A stretch of DNA of 64,000 nucleotides from Undibacter mobilis (GTDB taxonomy: Bacteria > Pseudomonadota > Alphaproteobacteria > Rhizobiales > Xanthobacteraceae), in NCBI RefSeq assembly GCF_003367195.1, contig NZ_QRGO01000001.1, forward strand, positions 1,412,501-1,476,500. The letters run 5' to 3'. Below, piece after piece: positions 28,002 through 36,217 of the stretch. Position 1 is the stretch's first letter; the number at the start of each line of letters is the position of its first letter. The notes beneath the pieces are model-generated. The model was not told where the DNA came from. It saw nothing but the letters and a program-made list of their open reading frames with translations, and searched no databases. Position numbers and translations under genes: made by a program.

Positions 28002-28468
28002 GCCGTCACCTCGTTGAACACGACGCGGAAGCTGTAGCCGTGACGTTCGAAGCCGATGTTCTCGTAGAAGGCGTGAGCCCGCTCGCGCTTGGCATTCGAC
28101 GATAGCACAATCTTGTAGCAGTGCTTCTCCTTGGCGCGTTCCATGGCGAAGGCCATCATGGCGCGGCCAACGCCGCGGCTATGCACGGCCGGTCCGACCG
28201 CGACATCCTCGACCACAGCCGAGGGTGTGCCGAGATGCCCGAGATTGTCCATGATCAGTAGCGCGAAGGTGCCGACGATGCGGCCGTCCAGTTCAGCGAC
28301 ATAGAGCGTGTAGTCCGGGTAGCGGGCGAAGCGATCGAAGATGCGCTCGGCATCGATTGTCGACAGCACCTTACCGTCATCGAGATCGGGCTGGGCGTAG
28401 AGTGCCAGCACGCCAGGCAGGTCGCGCTTTTCCGCCTCGCGGATGGTGACAGCGTCGATCTCAGCCAT
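27998..28468 (-). CDS. GNAT family N-acetyltransferase embedded in the phn operon
   Basis: A 156-residue acetyltransferase. The GNAT acetyl-CoA site is visible as VEDVAVGPAVHSRGVGRAMMAFA (motif A, with R-G-V-G-R) and the C-terminal AHAFYENIGFERHGYSF. The start at 28468 lies eight bases inside the 3' end of phnJ and follows AAGGAGG; the stop overlaps phnK (ATGA), so translation is coupled on both sides. It may act like PhnO, which acetylates aminoalkylphosphonates, but the sequence is not clearly PhnO and the position between J and K is unusual. Substrate unknown. Confidence 0.88.
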   Translation of the reverse strand: MAEIDAVTIREAEKRDLPGVLALYAQPDLDDGKVLSTIDAERIFDRFARYPDYTLYVAELDGRIVGTFALLIMDNLGHLGTPSAVVEDVAVGPAVHSRGVGRAMMAFAMERAKEKHCYKIVLSSNAKRERAHAFYENIGFERHGYSFRVVFNEVTA

Positions 28469-29339
28469 GGGTAGCCTCCTTTCCGGCCATCGTGGCCGGT
28501 CCGTGGCCCTCATTTCGCCGCTGTTCGCAGAAATCGGTGTCAGAGCAAACGAACATTCGGCTGCCCTTGTCGTCGGTGATCACTTCGTCGAGATAGGAAT
28601 TCATCGCGCCGCAAAGTTCGCAGCAAGCGTCGTGCCTATACGGTTCGAATGGATGATCTTCGAAGTCGAGCGACTTCACATGCGTGTAGGGTGGGATGGC
28701 ATAAATGCGCTTTTCGCGACCAGCGCCGAACAGTTGCAGCGCCGCGCTGTCCGACAGCTTCGGATTGTCGAACTTCGGAATTGGTGATGGGTCCATCACA
28801 TAGCGGCCGCCGACCTCGACCGGATAGGCGTAAGTCGTGGCGATGTGGCCGTGGCGGGCAATGTCCTCGTATAGTTTTACGTGCATCAGGCCGTACTCGG
28901 ACAGCGCATGCATGCGGCGCGTCTCGGTCTCCCGGGGTTCGAGAAAGCGCAAGGGTTCGGGGATCGGCACCTGATAGACCAGCACCTGGTTTTCGGTGAG
29001 CGCGGTTTCCGGAATACGGTGTCGCGTTTGAATCACGGTCGCTTCTTCGGTCCGCGTCGTCGTTTCGATGCCCGCGGTCTTGACGAAGAACTTACGGATC
29101 GAAACGGCGTTGGTGGTGTCGTCCGACCCCTGGTCGATCACCTTTAGCGTATCGTCGGGCCCAAGAATCGAGGCCGTGACCTGCACGCCGCCTGTGCCCC
29201 AGCCGTAAGGCATCGGCATTTCCCTCGACGCAAATGGCACCTGATAGCCAGGAATCGCGATCGCCTTCAGGATCGCGCGGCGGATCATGCGCTTGGTCTG
29301 CTCATCCAGATAAGCGAAGTTGTAAACTGGCGCGCTCAT
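28461..29339 (-). CDS. phnJ: alpha-D-ribose 1-methylphosphonate 5-phosphate C-P-lyase PhnJ
   Basis: A 292-residue radical SAM enzyme that breaks the carbon-phosphorus bond. The iron-sulfur cysteines form exactly C-x2-C-x21-C-x5-C (Cys240, 243, 265, 271), the arrangement of E. coli PhnJ, in which the last cysteine is catalytic. The glycyl-radical glycine lies in IPGYQVPFASRE (Gly31). Long conserved stretches such as PYGWGTGG, DQGSDDTTNAVSIR and YVMDPSPIPKFDNPK leave no doubt. It overlaps phnI (ATGA) and the acetyltransferase gene. Confidence 0.98.
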   Translation of the reverse strand: MSAPVYNFAYLDEQTKRMIRRAILKAIAIPGYQVPFASREMPMPYGWGTGGVQVTASILGPDDTLKVIDQGSDDTTNAVSIRKFFVKTAGIETTTRTEEATVIQTRHRIPETALTENQVLVYQVPIPEPLRFLEPRETETRRMHALSEYGLMHVKLYEDIARHGHIATTYAYPVEVGGRYVMDPSPIPKFDNPKLSDSAALQLFGAGREKRIYAIPPYTHVKSLDFEDHPFEPYRHDACCELCGAMNSYLDEVITDDKGSRMFVCSDTDFCEQRRNEGHGPATMAGKEATHG

Positions 29340-30439
29340 TCGGCGGCATCCTGCATCGGGGCATCGGACGGCAGATTGGCAGCATGGAATTCGGCTTGCA
29401 GTTTGCGCAGCAGGCCGAGTTCGGACTGGAAATCGACATAGTGCGGCAGCTTCAGATGCTCGACAAAGCCGGTCGCCTGCACGTTGTCGGAGTGGCTGAG
29501 CACGAACTCTTCGTCTTGTGCGGGTGAGCCGGTCTCTTCACCGAGTTCGCGGGCGCGTAACGCGCGATCGACCAGTGCCATCGACATGGCCTTGCGCTCG
29601 CTCTGGCCGAACACCAGGCCGTAGCCGCGCGTGAAGCGCGGTGCCTGCGTGCCGTTGCCGGTGAACTGGTTGACCATCTGGCATTCGGTGACGGCAATGA
29701 TGCCGAGTGGCACGGCGAAGCCGGCATCTTCAGCGAAGAATTCGACCTCGACCTCGCCGTAGCGGATTTCGCCGGCAAACGGATGCGTCCGGCCGAAGCC
29801 GCGTTGAGTCGAATAGCCGAGCGCAAGCAGGAAGCCTTCGTCGCCGCGTGCCAAATTCTGCAGGCGAAGGTCACGGTTCGCCGGAAAAGATAGCGGTTCG
29901 CGAGTCAGATCGCCGACCTCATCAGCCGGTGGATCGTCGCCTTCGATCAACCCGCCACCGGCGAGTAACTCGGCAACTGACTTGAAATGTGCGCCGTCGG
30001 CCGGCGCGGTGGCGGGTTCTTCGACTTGGCTTTGTTCGGCAAGCGTGTGGTCGAGCAGGCGATGGGTGTAATCGAAGGTCGGCCCCAGCACCTGCCCGCC
30101 GGGCAAATCCTTGAACGTCGCCGAAATGCGGCGGCGGATTTCCATCTCGCCCGTTTCTAGAGGCTCCGATGCACCGAAGCGCGGCAACGTCGTGCGATAG
30201 GCACGCAGCAGGAAGATGGCCTCGATCAGGTCGCCGCGCGCCTGCTTGATGGCGAGCGCGGCCAGTTCGCGGTCGTAGAGCGAGCCCTCGCTCATCACGC
30301 GGTCGACTGCCAGAGCAAGCTGGTTGTCGATCTGATCGAGCGACAGTTCCGGGACATTGGGGTCGCCGCGCCGCGCATCGGCGAGGAGCTTGTGGGCATT
30401 GTCGATGGCGCGTTCGCCGCCTTTGACTGCGACATACAT
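29336..30439 (-). CDS. phnI: carbon-phosphorus lyase complex subunit PhnI
   Basis: A 367-residue subunit of the C-P lyase core. MYVAVKGGERAIDNAHKLLA at the N-terminus and LALGYSTQRGFGRTHPF in the middle are typical PhnI. PhnI is the nucleosidase that displaces adenine from ATP with the phosphonate, aided by PhnG, PhnH and PhnL. Gaps to phnH (3 bp) and overlap with phnJ show a tight operon. Confidence 0.97.
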   Translation of the reverse strand: MYVAVKGGERAIDNAHKLLADARRGDPNVPELSLDQIDNQLALAVDRVMSEGSLYDRELAALAIKQARGDLIEAIFLLRAYRTTLPRFGASEPLETGEMEIRRRISATFKDLPGGQVLGPTFDYTHRLLDHTLAEQSQVEEPATAPADGAHFKSVAELLAGGGLIEGDDPPADEVGDLTREPLSFPANRDLRLQNLARGDEGFLLALGYSTQRGFGRTHPFAGEIRYGEVEVEFFAEDAGFAVPLGIIAVTECQMVNQFTGNGTQAPRFTRGYGLVFGQSERKAMSMALVDRALRARELGEETGSPAQDEEFVLSHSDNVQATGFVEHLKLPHYVDFQSELGLLRKLQAEFHAANLPSDAPMQDAAE

Positions 30440-30442
30440 GGC

Positions 30443-31036
30443 TCAGCGCTCCCCCACCGTGACCGAGCGCGGCAGGGCCGCGATGTCGGTGCCGGCCACC
30501 AGCACCAGATCGATGCCGCGCGGAAACAGCGCGCGGTTCTCCTTCATGCGGGCGGCAAAGCCGGCGGGCAGAGGCGACGCAGCGAAGTCGCGCGTCGTCT
30601 TGATGCCGGGGCCGCGCAACGTGAAGCCGCCGCCACTGAAGCGCGTGATCTGCATAATGAGCGTGGTCGAGCGATCGGGATATTCGGCCGTGCCTTGAGC
30701 AAATTGCGCGAACGACGGCGCCGCATCGGCATCTGCAATCAAGGCGAAAGCTGCATCGCCCGGTTCGCGCACGATCGGCGCGCCGGTGTGGAAGCGAATC
30801 CAGTCGGTAATGTTTCTGTCGACCGCAAATTTGGCATCGAGCCACAGCGGGGTTTCGTAATCGGCAAGGCTCTTGATCAGCGCGGCGGTAGCGGGTGCGA
30901 AGGGTGCAGGCGCATCGACGCCCTTGAGCTTTCGGATGTCGCCCGGCCGCGCCGTGCATTCCATCAGCGCACGGAACGCAGCCTGGCTGGCGTAGGCCGG
31001 ATCGAACTCGGGTGTATTGGCGGTGATGTCGAGCAT
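30443..31036 (-). CDS. phnH: phosphonate C-P lyase system protein PhnH
   Basis: A 197-residue PhnH subunit, close to the E. coli length. It starts MLDITANTPEFDPAYASQAAFRALMECTARPG, and the C-terminal FPRGIDLVLVAGTDIAALPRSV is the usual PhnH end. The longer in-frame opening (to 31267) overlaps phnG and is not used. It is a non-catalytic core subunit with a PLP-transferase-like fold in the known structure. Confidence 0.95.
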   Translation of the reverse strand: MLDITANTPEFDPAYASQAAFRALMECTARPGDIRKLKGVDAPAPFAPATAALIKSLADYETPLWLDAKFAVDRNITDWIRFHTGAPIVREPGDAAFALIADADAAPSFAQFAQGTAEYPDRSTTLIMQITRFSGGGFTLRGPGIKTTRDFAASPLPAGFAARMKENRALFPRGIDLVLVAGTDIAALPRSVTVGER

Positions 31037-31037
31037 C

Positions 31038-31520
31038 TCAATCCTCCCCGCGTACCAGCGTGAAGAAGTCGACTCGGGTCGCCGCCGTGCGGGCGCGAGC
31101 GAGGTCTTGCTGTTCTTTCTGCTTCTGTCGCAGGGGCGCGAGTATCTGAGTTTCGACGGCCTCGCGCCGGTCTTCGACTTGCCAGAGCGCGTCGCACAGC
31201 GCGACCAGCCGTGCCTTCTCCCGGTCGCGGCCGAACACGTAACCGAAACCGGTTTCGCCGGAGGCAAGCTGCACGGCGGCGCGCGTTACGGTGGCTTCGC
31301 CGGCATTGAAAGGCGCGCCGCGCGAACCGATACGGCCGCGGAGCATGACGAGGCCGATCTCGGGGGCGCGCGGCTCGGAATATGACACTCGGTCATGAAT
31401 CTGATGCAAGCCGCGGGCAATATCTTTCGAATCAGCGCGCGCCAGAACGGCGAGGGCTTCCCGCCGTTTCGCGAGATCGGGCAATGCGTTGCCTGAATCG
31501 GGGTCGGTGTCGGGAATCAT
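31038..31520 (-). CDS. phnG: phosphonate C-P lyase system protein PhnG
   Basis: A 160-residue subunit of the C-P lyase core. RREALAVLARADSKDIARGL and GEATVTRAAVQLASGETGFGYVFGRD are conserved PhnG sequences. It is the first gene of the minus-strand operon, about 50 bases downstream of the palindromic promoter/operator shared with phnF. One base separates its stop from the phnH start. Confidence 0.95.
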   Translation of the reverse strand: MIPDTDPDSGNALPDLAKRREALAVLARADSKDIARGLHQIHDRVSYSEPRAPEIGLVMLRGRIGSRGAPFNAGEATVTRAAVQLASGETGFGYVFGRDREKARLVALCDALWQVEDRREAVETQILAPLRQKQKEQQDLARARTAATRVDFFTLVRGED

Positions 31521-31552
31521 CCGCGATATCTCGGCTGGCCGGGGTTCCGAAG

Positions 31553-31618
31553 TTGTCTAGTGGGCTAGACAAGTCGCATTTATAACTTGTCTAGCCGAGT
31601 AGACAAGTTATAAATGCG
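31553..31618. promoter_or_regulatory. Divergent phnG/phnF promoter and PhnF operators in a perfect 44-bp palindrome
   Basis: A perfect inverted repeat with 19-bp arms (CGCATTTATAACTTGTCTA, 31575-31593, and its complement, 31600-31618) and a 6-bp centre lies between phnG and phnF. By symmetry each strand reads TTGTCT-N16-TATAAA, a plausible -35/-10 pair, so the palindrome is two face-to-face promoters. A second dyad TTGTCTAG-TGGG-CTAGACAA (31553-31572) lies on the phnG side near the expected transcript start. TTGTCTAG/CTAGACAA half-sites are of the kind used by PhnF-type GntR repressors. The sequence is certain; repressor binding is inferred. Confidence 0.8.
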
Positions 31619-31648
31619 CAGCCGTGACGCTGTGATGACAGGGCCGCC

Positions 31649-32416
31649 ATGCTCACTCGCACACCCCGGGGTGTTTCCAGAGGGTCTTCGGACCGCGACG
31701 ATCTGCTCGCCCGCGGCGTCATGCTGTGGCGCTGCATTGCCGACGATTTCGAGCAGGCGATTCTGGTCGGCAAGCACGACAACGGTTCGAAACTGCCGGC
31801 GGAAAGCGAAGTCGCCGCGCGTTACGGCGTCAATCGGCACACCGTGCGCCGTGCCATGGCGGAACTGGCGACGCGCGGGCTGGTGCGCACCGAGCGCGGC
31901 AGCGGAACATTCGTCAAAACCGACAAGCTCAATTATCCCATCAGCCAGCGCATGAAGTTTTCCGAAATCGTGGCCGCCGCCGGTCACGAAGCGGAAGGCC
32001 GGCTTCAGGGGCATCGCCACGAAGCGGCGAGCGAGGACATTGCCCGCGATCTCGGCATCAAGCCGGGCGACGAGGTGGTGCGGCTGGAAATTCTGCGCGC
32101 CGCCGACCGGGTGCCGATTTCGGTATCAACCTCGTGGCTGCCGGCGGACCGTTTCGGTGACGCCGCCAAAGTGTTCCGCCGCGCCCGTTCAATCACGCGC
32201 ACGCTCGAGCATTTCGGCGTCAAGAGCTACCGGCGCAAATGGACGCGCATCAGCGCCGGTTTCACCGATGCCGTGGATGCCGGCCGGCTGCGGCTGTCGG
32301 TACATCGGCCCATTCTCATAGCCGAGGGCCTCAATGTTACCGATGAGGACGTCCCGATCATGCTGGCGCGGGCGCGTTTCTCCGCCGACCGTGTGGCGCT
32401 CATCGTGGAAAGTTGA
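31649..32416 (+). CDS. phnF: phosphonate metabolism transcriptional regulator PhnF (GntR/HutC family)
   Basis: A 255-residue regulator. The N-terminal winged helix contains KLPAESEVAARYGVNRHTVRRAMAELATRGLVRTERGSGTFV, the GntR signature, and the remainder is a UTRA (HutC-type) effector domain ending in ARARFSADRVALIVES. It is transcribed divergently from phnG across a large palindrome. PhnF proteins repress phn genes and respond to a phosphonate or sugar-phosphate intermediate. Confidence 0.94.
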   Translation: MLTRTPRGVSRGSSDRDDLLARGVMLWRCIADDFEQAILVGKHDNGSKLPAESEVAARYGVNRHTVRRAMAELATRGLVRTERGSGTFVKTDKLNYPISQRMKFSEIVAAAGHEAEGRLQGHRHEAASEDIARDLGIKPGDEVVRLEILRAADRVPISVSTSWLPADRFGDAAKVFRRARSITRTLEHFGVKSYRRKWTRISAGFTDAVDAGRLRLSVHRPILIAEGLNVTDEDVPIMLARARFSADRVALIVES

Positions 32417-32428
32417 GTGATGCATTGC

Positions 32429-32446
32429 GCGTCACGTAAGTGTCAC
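32429..32446 (+). promoter_or_regulatory. PhoB-box-like element before the hexapeptide transferase gene
   Basis: Two 7-mers, GCGTCAC and GTGTCAC, separated by GTAA, have the 7-4-7 spacing of the PhoB box (CTGTCAT-N4-CTGTCAY) and keep the GTCA cores. Ten bases further is TTTTAA, a possible -10 (32457-32462). The start codon follows at 32469, so a transcript from here would have a very short leader. Match quality is moderate. Confidence 0.4.
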
Positions 32447-32468
32447 TAATCGGGCGTTTTAAAGCACT

Positions 32469-33116
32469 ATGGCAAGCCAACTCTCCACCACACCCGTCGT
32501 CGATCCGACCGCCGAGGTGAAGCGTTCGACGCTCGGCACCTATACCGAGGTCGGCCCCCGCACCAAGCTCCTCGAAGTCGAGCTCGGCGATTACTCTTAT
32601 GTCGTCAACGACAGCGATATTGCCTATGCGACCATCGGCAAGTTTACCTCGATCGCGGCGATGACCCGGATCAATCCCGGCAATCATCCGATGCATCGCG
32701 CCACGCAGTCGCACTTTACCTACCGCGCCAGCGCCTATTTCGATGGCGCGGCCGATGAGGCCGAGTTCTTCGACTGGCGGCGCTCGTTCCACGTCACCAT
32801 CGGCCATGACGTCTGGATCGGCCATGGCGTTATTGTCTTGCCGGGCCGCTCCATCGGCACCGGCGCGGTGGTTGGCGCCGGCGCGGTCGTGACCAAGGAT
32901 GTTCCGCCTTACATGATCGCCGTCGGCAATCCGGCGCGGGTGCTGCGGCCGCGTTTTTCGGCCACCGTCGCCGAACGCATGGTCAAACTCGCGTGGTGGG
33001 ACTGGCCGCATGAACAGGTCGGCCAAGCGCTCGCGGATTTCCGTGCACTCAGCGCCGAAGCGTTTCTCGACAAGTATGAAGGCGCGGCGCTGCCAGCGCG
33101 GCAGGCAGCGGGCTAA
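32469..33116 (+). CDS. Phosphonate metabolism hexapeptide-repeat transferase family protein
   Basis: A 215-residue left-handed beta-helix protein of the acetyltransferase type. Hexapeptide turns are seen in [18 protein letters not shown] and in [33 protein letters not shown], followed by the trimer-forming [14 protein letters not shown]. The likely catalytic His is in NPGNHPMHR. Such proteins recur in phosphonate operons as the phn-type transferase family; their exact substrate is not settled. It follows phnF by 52 bp and precedes the second phnM by 8 bp. Confidence 0.9.
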   Translation: MASQLSTTPVVDPTAEVKRSTLGTYTEVGPRTKLLEVELGDYSYVVNDSDIAYATIGKFTSIAAMTRINPGNHPMHRATQSHFTYRASAYFDGAADEAEFFDWRRSFHVTIGHDVWIGHGVIVLPGRSIGTGAVVGAGAVVTKDVPPYMIAVGNPARVLRPRFSATVAERMVKLAWWDWPHEQVGQALADFRALSAEAFLDKYEGAALPARQAAG

Positions 33117-33124
33117 GGACACTC

Positions 33125-34270
33125 ATGCGTATTCAGGGCGGACAGGTTCTGGCCGGTGGCGACTTTGTCGAGGCCGATATCCAGATCGACGACAAGGATG
33201 GCGCCATTGCAGCGCTCGGCGCCGGTGGCGGCAATGGCCGCAGCTTCGATGCGCGCGGGCTTTATGTGCTGCCTGGCATTGTCGATATCCATGGTGATGC
33301 CTTCGAGCGGCAGTTGATGCCGCGGCCTGGCGTCGGCTTCCCCATCGATATCGCCTTGCAGGACAGTGACCGTCAGGCGGTCGCCAACGGCATCACCACC
33401 ATGTTTCACGGCCTCACCTGGTCGTGGGAGCCGGGCCTGCGCGGCGCCGAGAATGCGCGCGCCGTGCTCGGCGCCATCGAAGCTCTGCGGCCCGCGCTCG
33501 GCGCGGACACGCATTGCCATCTGCGCTACGAGACTTTCAACCTCGACGCCGAAAAGGAAGTGACCGACTGGCTCGGCGCGCGCCGCGTCGGCATGCTTGG
33601 CTTTAACGATCACATGCCGAGCGCCGATTCGCCGCCGCGCACACGAAAAATTTCCGAGATGGCGGCCCGTGCCGGTCTTACCGTCGATGATTTCAACACG
33701 CTGGTTGAACGTCTGCGCGGTCGCGCGGCCGAAGTACCGGGCTCAATCGAACGTCTCGCCAAAGCCGCGAATGCCGGCGCTGTCGCGATGCTATCGCATG
33801 ACGACATGTCGCCGCAGCAACGGCAATGGTTCCGCGCCCTCAATTGCCGGGTTGCCGAATTTCCGGTGAATGTCGAAACCGCCGAAGATGCGACCAGGGC
33901 TGGCGATCATGTCGTCATGGGCGCGCCCAATGTCGTACGCGGTGGCAGTCATATCGGCTGGGTCGCCGCCGCAGATATGATCGCGCGCGGTCTCTGCACC
34001 GTGCTGGCGTCGGACTATTACTATCCGGCGCTGCTGCTCGCCGCATTCCGCCTGGAGCAGGACAAGGTGCTTCCGCTGCATCAGGCCTGGGCCTATGTGT
34101 CGGAGCATCCGGCCCGCGCAGCGGGGCTCGCCGATCGCGGCACCATCGCGGCCGGTAAGCGCGCCGATCTCGTTCTCGTTGATGCCGCCGATCCGTCGCG
34201 GCCAAAGGCGGTGGCGACGATGGCGAATGGCCGTTTCGTCCATCTTGCCGACTCCGGCCGTCTGCACTGA
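33125..34270 (+). CDS. phnM: PhnM-like alpha-D-ribose 1-methylphosphonate 5-triphosphate diphosphatase (copy 2)
   Basis: A 381-residue amidohydrolase related to PhnM but clearly different from copy 1. The first motif is LPGIVDIHGDAFERQLMPRP, with HGDAFE in place of the HTDH of copy 1; HLRYET, NDHMPS, LSHDDMS, MGAPNVVRGGSHIGW and ASDYYYP correspond to the other PhnM motifs. A ribosome-binding AAGGA precedes ATG 33125. It is co-directional with the hexapeptide transferase and the DUF1045 gene. It could be a second PhnM for a different phosphonate intermediate or a backup enzyme. Confidence 0.9.
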   Translation: MRIQGGQVLAGGDFVEADIQIDDKDGAIAALGAGGGNGRSFDARGLYVLPGIVDIHGDAFERQLMPRPGVGFPIDIALQDSDRQAVANGITTMFHGLTWSWEPGLRGAENARAVLGAIEALRPALGADTHCHLRYETFNLDAEKEVTDWLGARRVGMLGFNDHMPSADSPPRTRKISEMAARAGLTVDDFNTLVERLRGRAAEVPGSIERLAKAANAGAVAMLSHDDMSPQQRQWFRALNCRVAEFPVNVETAEDATRAGDHVVMGAPNVVRGGSHIGWVAAADMIARGLCTVLASDYYYPALLLAAFRLEQDKVLPLHQAWAYVSEHPARAAGLADRGTIAAGKRADLVLVDAADPSRPKAVATMANGRFVHLADSGRLH

Positions 34271-34286
34271 GGCCGGGGGCCGGACC

Positions 34287-34982
34287 ATGTCGGCGCGCTA
34301 TGCCATCTATTATGTGCCGGCCGCTGCAAGCGCCCTCTATCGCTTTGGTGCGTCGGTGCTCGGCTACGACGCCTTTACAGGCAATGACGTGCCTTATCCG
34401 GATGGTGTTGACGCGGCCAAGTGGCCGGCCCTGACACGGGAGCCGCGGGTCTACGGTTTTCACGCGACGATGAAGCCGCCGATGCGGCTCAAGGACGGTG
34501 CCACTGAGCGCGACCTGACGGTGTCATTCCTGACCTTTGCGAATGAGCAGGCGCCGGTTCATGCCGGCACGCTGGTGGTCCGGGAGCTCGGCTCCTTCAT
34601 TGCGCTGGTGCCGGCCGAACCCTGTGCGCCGCTCCACCGCCTCGCCGATGCCTGCGTTAGTGCCTTCGATGATTTTCGTGCTCTGCCGACGGAGCAGGAA
34701 CTGGCGAAGCGGCTGAAGCCGGGCCTCACCGAACGCCACATCGAGCACCTCTATCGCTGGGGCTATCCTTACGTGTTCGAGGATTTCCGCTTTCACATGA
34801 CTCTGACCGGCGCGCTGCCTGTGCAGAAGCGGATGGCTGCCTACAATTTCCTGGGCCGGCAGTTCGACCAATTGCCGGATGCGGCGGCCCTGAACGTTGA
34901 TCGCCTGGTCATTTCAAGGCAGGCGACCGCCGGTGCGCCCTTCGTCGTGCTCAATGAAGTGGCACTGGGTGGCATCACCTGA
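34287..34982 (+). CDS. DUF1045 family phosphonate metabolism protein (2H phosphoesterase-like)
   Basis: A 231-residue protein of the phosphonate-operon DUF1045 family. Two His-x-Thr motifs, in YGFHATMKPP (about residue 59) and FRFHMTLTG (about 171), define the 2H phosphoesterase superfamily, whose members hydrolyse cyclic phosphodiesters. In a C-P lyase pathway that chemistry matches the opening of ribosyl 1,2-cyclic phosphate, the step of PhnP, for which I find no gene in the window. The start at 34287 lies 16 bp after phnM copy 2; longer openings overlap that gene. Confidence 0.85.
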   Translation: MSARYAIYYVPAAASALYRFGASVLGYDAFTGNDVPYPDGVDAAKWPALTREPRVYGFHATMKPPMRLKDGATERDLTVSFLTFANEQAPVHAGTLVVRELGSFIALVPAEPCAPLHRLADACVSAFDDFRALPTEQELAKRLKPGLTERHIEHLYRWGYPYVFEDFRFHMTLTGALPVQKRMAAYNFLGRQFDQLPDAAALNVDRLVISRQATAGAPFVVLNEVALGGIT

Positions 34983-35199
34983 GGTTGACTGGTCATGCCC
35001 CGCGACAGCGGAGGCATCCAGTAATCCATTGAAGACGTTGCGCTAACTGGATCGCTTGTTGCTCGAGCGATGACGGCGCCTTGTCTTTGCCGCGACTCCG
35101 GCCCCCTCATGTGCGCATCGGAAGAAACCCCGGCCGCATTCATCCGACTGTCACATGCCGTTGTTAGCGATTGTGACAACGAGGTCAGGAGGGCGCGGC

Positions 35200-36162
35200 G
35201 TGACAACGGAAGCTGTCATCGACGCTATCGGTATTTCCAAATCCTATCAGCGCGGCAAGCCCGTGTTGAACGACGTGTCCATTTCGCTCAAGCGCGGCGA
35301 GATGGTGGCGTTGATCGGCGCCTCGGGTTCCGGCAAGTCGACTTTGATCCGCTCGCTGGCGGGTCTGATCCCGATCGACGGAGCGCGCGACGGCAAGGCC
35401 AGCGGTCAGATCACCGTACTCGGCCAGGCAATCCAGCGCGGCGGTCGCATCAGCTGCAGCCGCACGCTGCGTGCCCGCATCGGCGTGATATTCCAGCAGT
35501 TCAACCTGGTGCCGCGGCTGTCGCTGCTCACCAATGTCTGCTTCGGCCTGCTCGGTCGCCTGCCGACGGCGCGCGGTACGCTTGGCCGTTTCAGCGATGA
35601 CGACAAGCGCGTGGCCATGCAGGCCCTGGCGCGCGTCGGCATTGCCGAACATGCGCTGCGGCGCGCCAACGATCTGTCCGGCGGGCAGCAGCAACGCGCC
35701 GCCATTGCACGCTCGCTGGTGCAGGGCGCCGAACTGCTGATCGCCGACGAACCGATCGCCTCGCTCGATCCGGCCTCGTCGCGCCGCGTCATGGATCTGG
35801 TCGCCGACATGAACCGTCAGGACGGCCTCACCGTGCTGGTGTCGCTTCATCAGGTCGAATACGCGATGAAATACTGCCCGCGCACCATTGCGCTCAAGGA
35901 CGGCAAGGTTGCCTATGACGGCCCTTCGAGCGCGCTGACGCCGGCCTTTCTCAACAACATCTACGGCGCCGAATCCGAAGAGCTGTTCCTGCCGAACTTC
36001 GGGGCCGTACCGGAACCGGATGGCGGCCTGCACTGGTCGGATCCGCAGGCTGCTGTGAACGGCAACGGCCATTGGTCCGATCCGCCGACGGTTGTCATGC
36101 CGCCTGCATCCACTGTGGCTATGACGAGGCCGCACGCGAAAGCCGGGCGCCTGACCGCCTGA
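35200..36162 (+). CDS. phnC: phosphonate ABC transporter ATP-binding protein PhnC
   Basis: A 320-residue ATPase with Walker A GASGSGKST, Q-loop VIFQQFNLVPRLSLLTNVCFGLLGRLP (typical of PhnC), signature LSGGQQQRAAIARSL and Walker B LLIADEPIASLDP. It starts with GTG at 35200 after AGGAGGG. About 50 residues beyond the usual end form a low-complexity tail containing two HWSDP copies, not common in PhnC. The 217-bp gap before it contains CTGTCAC (35148-35154) and an inverted GTGACA (35173-35178), possible PhoB half-sites. Confidence 0.95.
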   Translation: MTTEAVIDAIGISKSYQRGKPVLNDVSISLKRGEMVALIGASGSGKSTLIRSLAGLIPIDGARDGKASGQITVLGQAIQRGGRISCSRTLRARIGVIFQQFNLVPRLSLLTNVCFGLLGRLPTARGTLGRFSDDDKRVAMQALARVGIAEHALRRANDLSGGQQQRAAIARSLVQGAELLIADEPIASLDPASSRRVMDLVADMNRQDGLTVLVSLHQVEYAMKYCPRTIALKDGKVAYDGPSSALTPAFLNNIYGAESEELFLPNFGAVPEPDGGLHWSDPQAAVNGNGHWSDPPTVVMPPASTVAMTRPHAKAGRLTA

Positions 36163-36217
36163 GTGCGGGAATCGCTCGACCCGATTGACAAGAAACGACT
36201 GCAACAGGAGAAGCATC

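Noticed and set aside
35148..35178. PhoB box upstream of phnC
   Set aside because: Only one good half-site (CTGTCAC) and an inverted GTGACA; the direct-repeat partner is poor, so it is not listed as a box.
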